Assembly: GCA_013696595.1 (NCBI GenBank)
Contig: JACCYG010000353.1
Location: forward strand, 1-14,922
Direction: 5' to 3'
Origin: Actinomycetota bacterium
GTDB taxonomy: Bacteria; Actinomycetota; Thermoleophilia; Gaiellales; Gaiellaceae
DNA: 14,922 nt
In this document: positions 13,388-14,922 of the stretch, in pieces
How the letters are laid out: every line of letters starts with the position of its first letter
Numbering within the stretch: the stretch's first letter is position 1
The notes under the pieces: model-generated
The model's database searches: none
Told to the model about the DNA's origin: nothing
What the model saw: the letters and a program-made list of their open reading frames with translations, nothing else
Program-made: the position numbers and the translations under genes

Positions 13388-13954
13388 GTGGACGTGACAC
13401 GGCAGCGCGCCTGGGAAACTTTGACGAAGTACACGAAGAGCGAGGCGCTCCTTCGCCACGCGCTCGCGGTGGAGGCCGCGGTCGGCGGGTACGCGGTGCG
13501 GTCGGGCGAGAACGAGGAGCTCTGGCGCGCGACGGCGCTTCTGCACGACTTCGACTACGAGCTGCACCCGACGCTCGACAAGCACCCGCAGGACGGTGCA
13601 CCGATCCTCCGCGAGGAAGGCTACCCCGAGGGGCTCGTCCAGGCCGTTCTCTCGCATGCCGAGCATCTGCAGATGCCGCGCGACACGCCGCTCAAGAAGA
13701 CTCTGTTCGCATGTGACGAGCTGGCGGGGTTCGTCCATGCGTGCGGGCTCGTCCGCCCCGACGGAATCGCGACGCTCGAGCCGAAGTCCGTGCGCAAGAA
13801 GCTCAAGCAGCCGTCGTTCGCAGCCGGCGTTCACCGCGACGAGGTCTACCGCGGCGCCGAGGAGCTCGGCCTCGACCTCGACGAGCACATCGGCAACGTG
13901 ATCGCGTCAATGCGTCCCGTCGGGGAACAGCTCGGCCTCCGTGCTGCCTCGTAG
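13388..13954 (+). CDS. HD-domain (HDIG-type) metal-dependent phosphohydrolase, function unknown
   Basis: A 188-residue HD-superfamily protein. The metal-binding residues are in place: His24 (LLRHALAVE), His53-Asp54 (TALLHDFDYE), His66 (KHPQDG), His90 (LSHAEH) and Asp110 (ACDELAGF). This subgroup, beginning TRxxAWxxLxxYTKSExLxxHALAVEAA, is widespread and uncharacterised; it probably hydrolyses a small phosphorylated compound or nucleotide. The GTG at 13388 is used here. The GTG at 13394 (giving MTRQRAW, like many relatives) is as likely, since neither has a Shine-Dalgarno and the -10 box is 10 bases upstream. It ends in a TAG that is part of palindrome copy C. Confidence 0.88.
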   Translation: MDVTRQRAWETLTKYTKSEALLRHALAVEAAVGGYAVRSGENEELWRATALLHDFDYELHPTLDKHPQDGAPILREEGYPEGLVQAVLSHAEHLQMPRDTPLKKTLFACDELAGFVHACGLVRPDGIATLEPKSVRKKLKQPSFAAGVHRDEVYRGAEELGLDLDEHIGNVIASMRPVGEQLGLRAAS

Positions 13955-14002
13955 GGGTAGGGCTTGCCTTCCCCCGCGGGCCGGGCAAGCCCGGCCCCCT
14001 AC
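13951..14002. repeat. Palindromic intergenic element, copy C (complete)
   Basis: Ends are exact inverted repeats, GTAGGGG (13951-13957) and CCCCTAC (13996-14002). Inside, GGGCTTGCC (13960-13968) pairs with GGCAAGCCC (13984-13992). The 52 bases fill the whole gap between two convergent genes. TAG of the left end (13952-13954) is the stop of the HD gene, and the complement of CTA in the right end (13999-14001) is the stop of the aminotransferase gene. It can fold on either strand and probably serves as a two-way terminator. Confidence 0.75.
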
Positions 14003-14922
14003 AGCGCTGACACGAGGCGCTCGAGGTCGTCCTCGCTGGTCCAGAAGCCGCACGACGCCCGCACCCAGCCGAGGCCCGGGAGATCGCGGACGATCACGCC
14101 TCGCTCCTCGAGACGCCTTACGAGCGTGTCTGCAGGCTCGGCCGGCTTGAAGCTCACGAGCGTCGCTTGGCCGGGCTCGCTCACGACGTCGACCCGTTGG
14201 GCGAGGAGCTCCCGGCAGCGGTCAGCCGTCGCGCGCGCCGCCTCGAAGCGGCCCTCTCCGACCTCCTCCGCGAGCCTGATCGACGCCAGGAGGCCCGCCG
14301 TCGAACCGGCCGGCGTGAACACCGACTCGTATCGTCGCGCGTCGGGCCACGGCTCGAGCGAGACGACGTCCTCCCAGCTCGCGTAGGAAGGAAAGGTCAT
14401 CTTGAGCGCTTCGATCCGGTCGAGACGGACGTAGAGCGCGCCCGTCGCATCGGGGCCGCAGAGCCATTTCTGGCCCGACACAGTCTAGAAGACGCAGCCG
14501 AGCTCCTCGACGTCCACTGGAATCGCCCCCACGCTCTGGGCGCCGTCGACGAGGAGCGCGACTTCCCGGCTGACCAGCTCGCGGATGGGAAGCACGGCGC
14601 CGGTCGTCCAGGCAACGTGCGAGACGGCGATCAGCCGCGTCCTGGGCGTGATCGCCTCGTCGAACGCGTCGAGCGCCTCGGCAGCCGGACGGTCGCGTAC
14701 GGACGCGATGCGGACGTCGAGCTCCCAGGCGCGCAACGCGCCAAGCAAACCAGGATGCTCGACGTCGCTCGTGACGACCTCGTCGCCCGGACGTAGCCGC
14801 AGACCGGCGACGACCGCGTTGCACCCCTCCGTCGTGGAAGTGGTTAGGGCGATCGACCCCGTCGGAGCGCCGATCAGCCGAGCGACGGCGTCGCGAAGCT
14901 CGCCGCGGAGGGCGTTCCACTC
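13999..14922 (-). pseudogene. Class V aminotransferase (cysteine desulfurase-like), interrupted by an in-frame TAG and cut by the right edge
   Basis: PLP-dependent fold type I enzyme. The upstream part (14488-14922) reads TTSTTEGCNAVVAGLRLRPG, SDVEHPG, LIAVSHVAWTTGAVLPI and LLVDGAQSVGAIPVDVEELG. The downstream part (14484 to the stop at 13999) continues with SGQKWLCGPDATGALYVR, holding the PLP lysine, and closes with GVIVRDLPGLGWVRASCGFW. The two parts are in the same frame, split only by TAG at 14485-14487. The site reads GCVF-stop-TVSGQKW, where relatives have GCDFYxxSGQKW; a Tyr codon is the likely ancestor, and the conserved Asp just before is Val. The remaining frame is clean, so inactivation is recent or the stop is an error. 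The product is unlikely to be a true IscS; substrate unknown. Confidence 0.85.

Noticed and set aside
11905..13716. A 603-codon open frame on plus covering murA and the start of the HD gene
   Set aside because: Same shadow effect. It overlaps two well-supported genes in other frames and has no family features.
14485..14487. Genome-wide reassignment of TAG as a sense codon
   Set aside because: Several intact genes here (GGDEF, lspA, ridA, murA, HD) end in TAG at family-typical lengths, so TAG works as a stop.
1..14922. Search for CRISPR arrays, tRNA/rRNA genes, insertion sequences or phage-type defence genes
   Set aside because: No regularly spaced repeats, no transposase or integrase motifs, and no tRNA-like cloverleaf with a CCA end were seen by eye. 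All gaps are short and accounted for.

Overview
This is a GC-rich bacterial chromosome segment with densely packed, mostly minus-strand housekeeping genes. The gene set points to an actinobacterium-like Gram-positive: SepF/YggT/DivIVA division genes next to pgeF and yggS, frequent GTG/TTG starts, overlapping stop/start codons, and several starts preceded by a TAnnnT box instead of a Shine-Dalgarno site. The EF-Ts motif variant and the overall gene style make a deep lineage such as Thermoleophilia (Gaiellales/Solirubrobacterales-like) my best guess. That guess is inference, not shown by the sequence.

Region 1 (1-2760, minus) is the classic translation operon rpsB-tsf-pyrH-frr. Each junction is a 4-base ATGA or GTGA overlap, and frr runs off the left edge. 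A structured leader of about 100 nt with a TAGAAT box precedes rpsB. Divergent from it (2791-3573, plus) is a GGDEF diguanylate cyclase with an intact I-site.

Region 2 (3708-11572, minus), read in transcription order, is: a DHH/DHHA1-CBS-CBS-tRNA nucleotidyltransferase fusion, an M50 site-2 protease, pgeF, yggS, sepF, yggT, divIVA, a TraR/DksA zinc-finger gene, lspA and an RluD-type pseudouridine synthase. It resembles the tail of the Gram-positive division and cell-wall cluster, here joined to RNA metabolism. The start regions of the fusion gene, sepF, yggT and traR look like leaderless or near-leaderless promoters, so the region is probably several overlapping transcripts rather than one.

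Region 3 (11630-13954) has murA-ridA on minus and an HD-domain protein on plus. They diverge from a shared, two-way -10 box. MurA has Asp at the usual catalytic Cys position, the change known to give intrinsic fosfomycin insensitivity.

Region 4 (13999-14922, minus) is a class V aminotransferase (cysteine desulfurase-like) gene, cut by the right edge. A single in-frame TAG sits four codons before its PLP-lysine motif, so it is a recent pseudogene, a recoded gene or an assembly error.

Three intergenic spots (about 3668, 6431 and 13951) carry related palindromes with GTAGGGG-type ends. The fullest one fills the whole gap between two convergent genes and supplies both of their TAG stop codons. 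No tRNA, rRNA, CRISPR array, insertion sequence or phage gene was seen. I found no convincing new multi-gene system; the most unusual signals are the palindrome family, the leaderless-start pattern, the amber codon and the fusion gene. No stretch over 300 bases lacks a gene.
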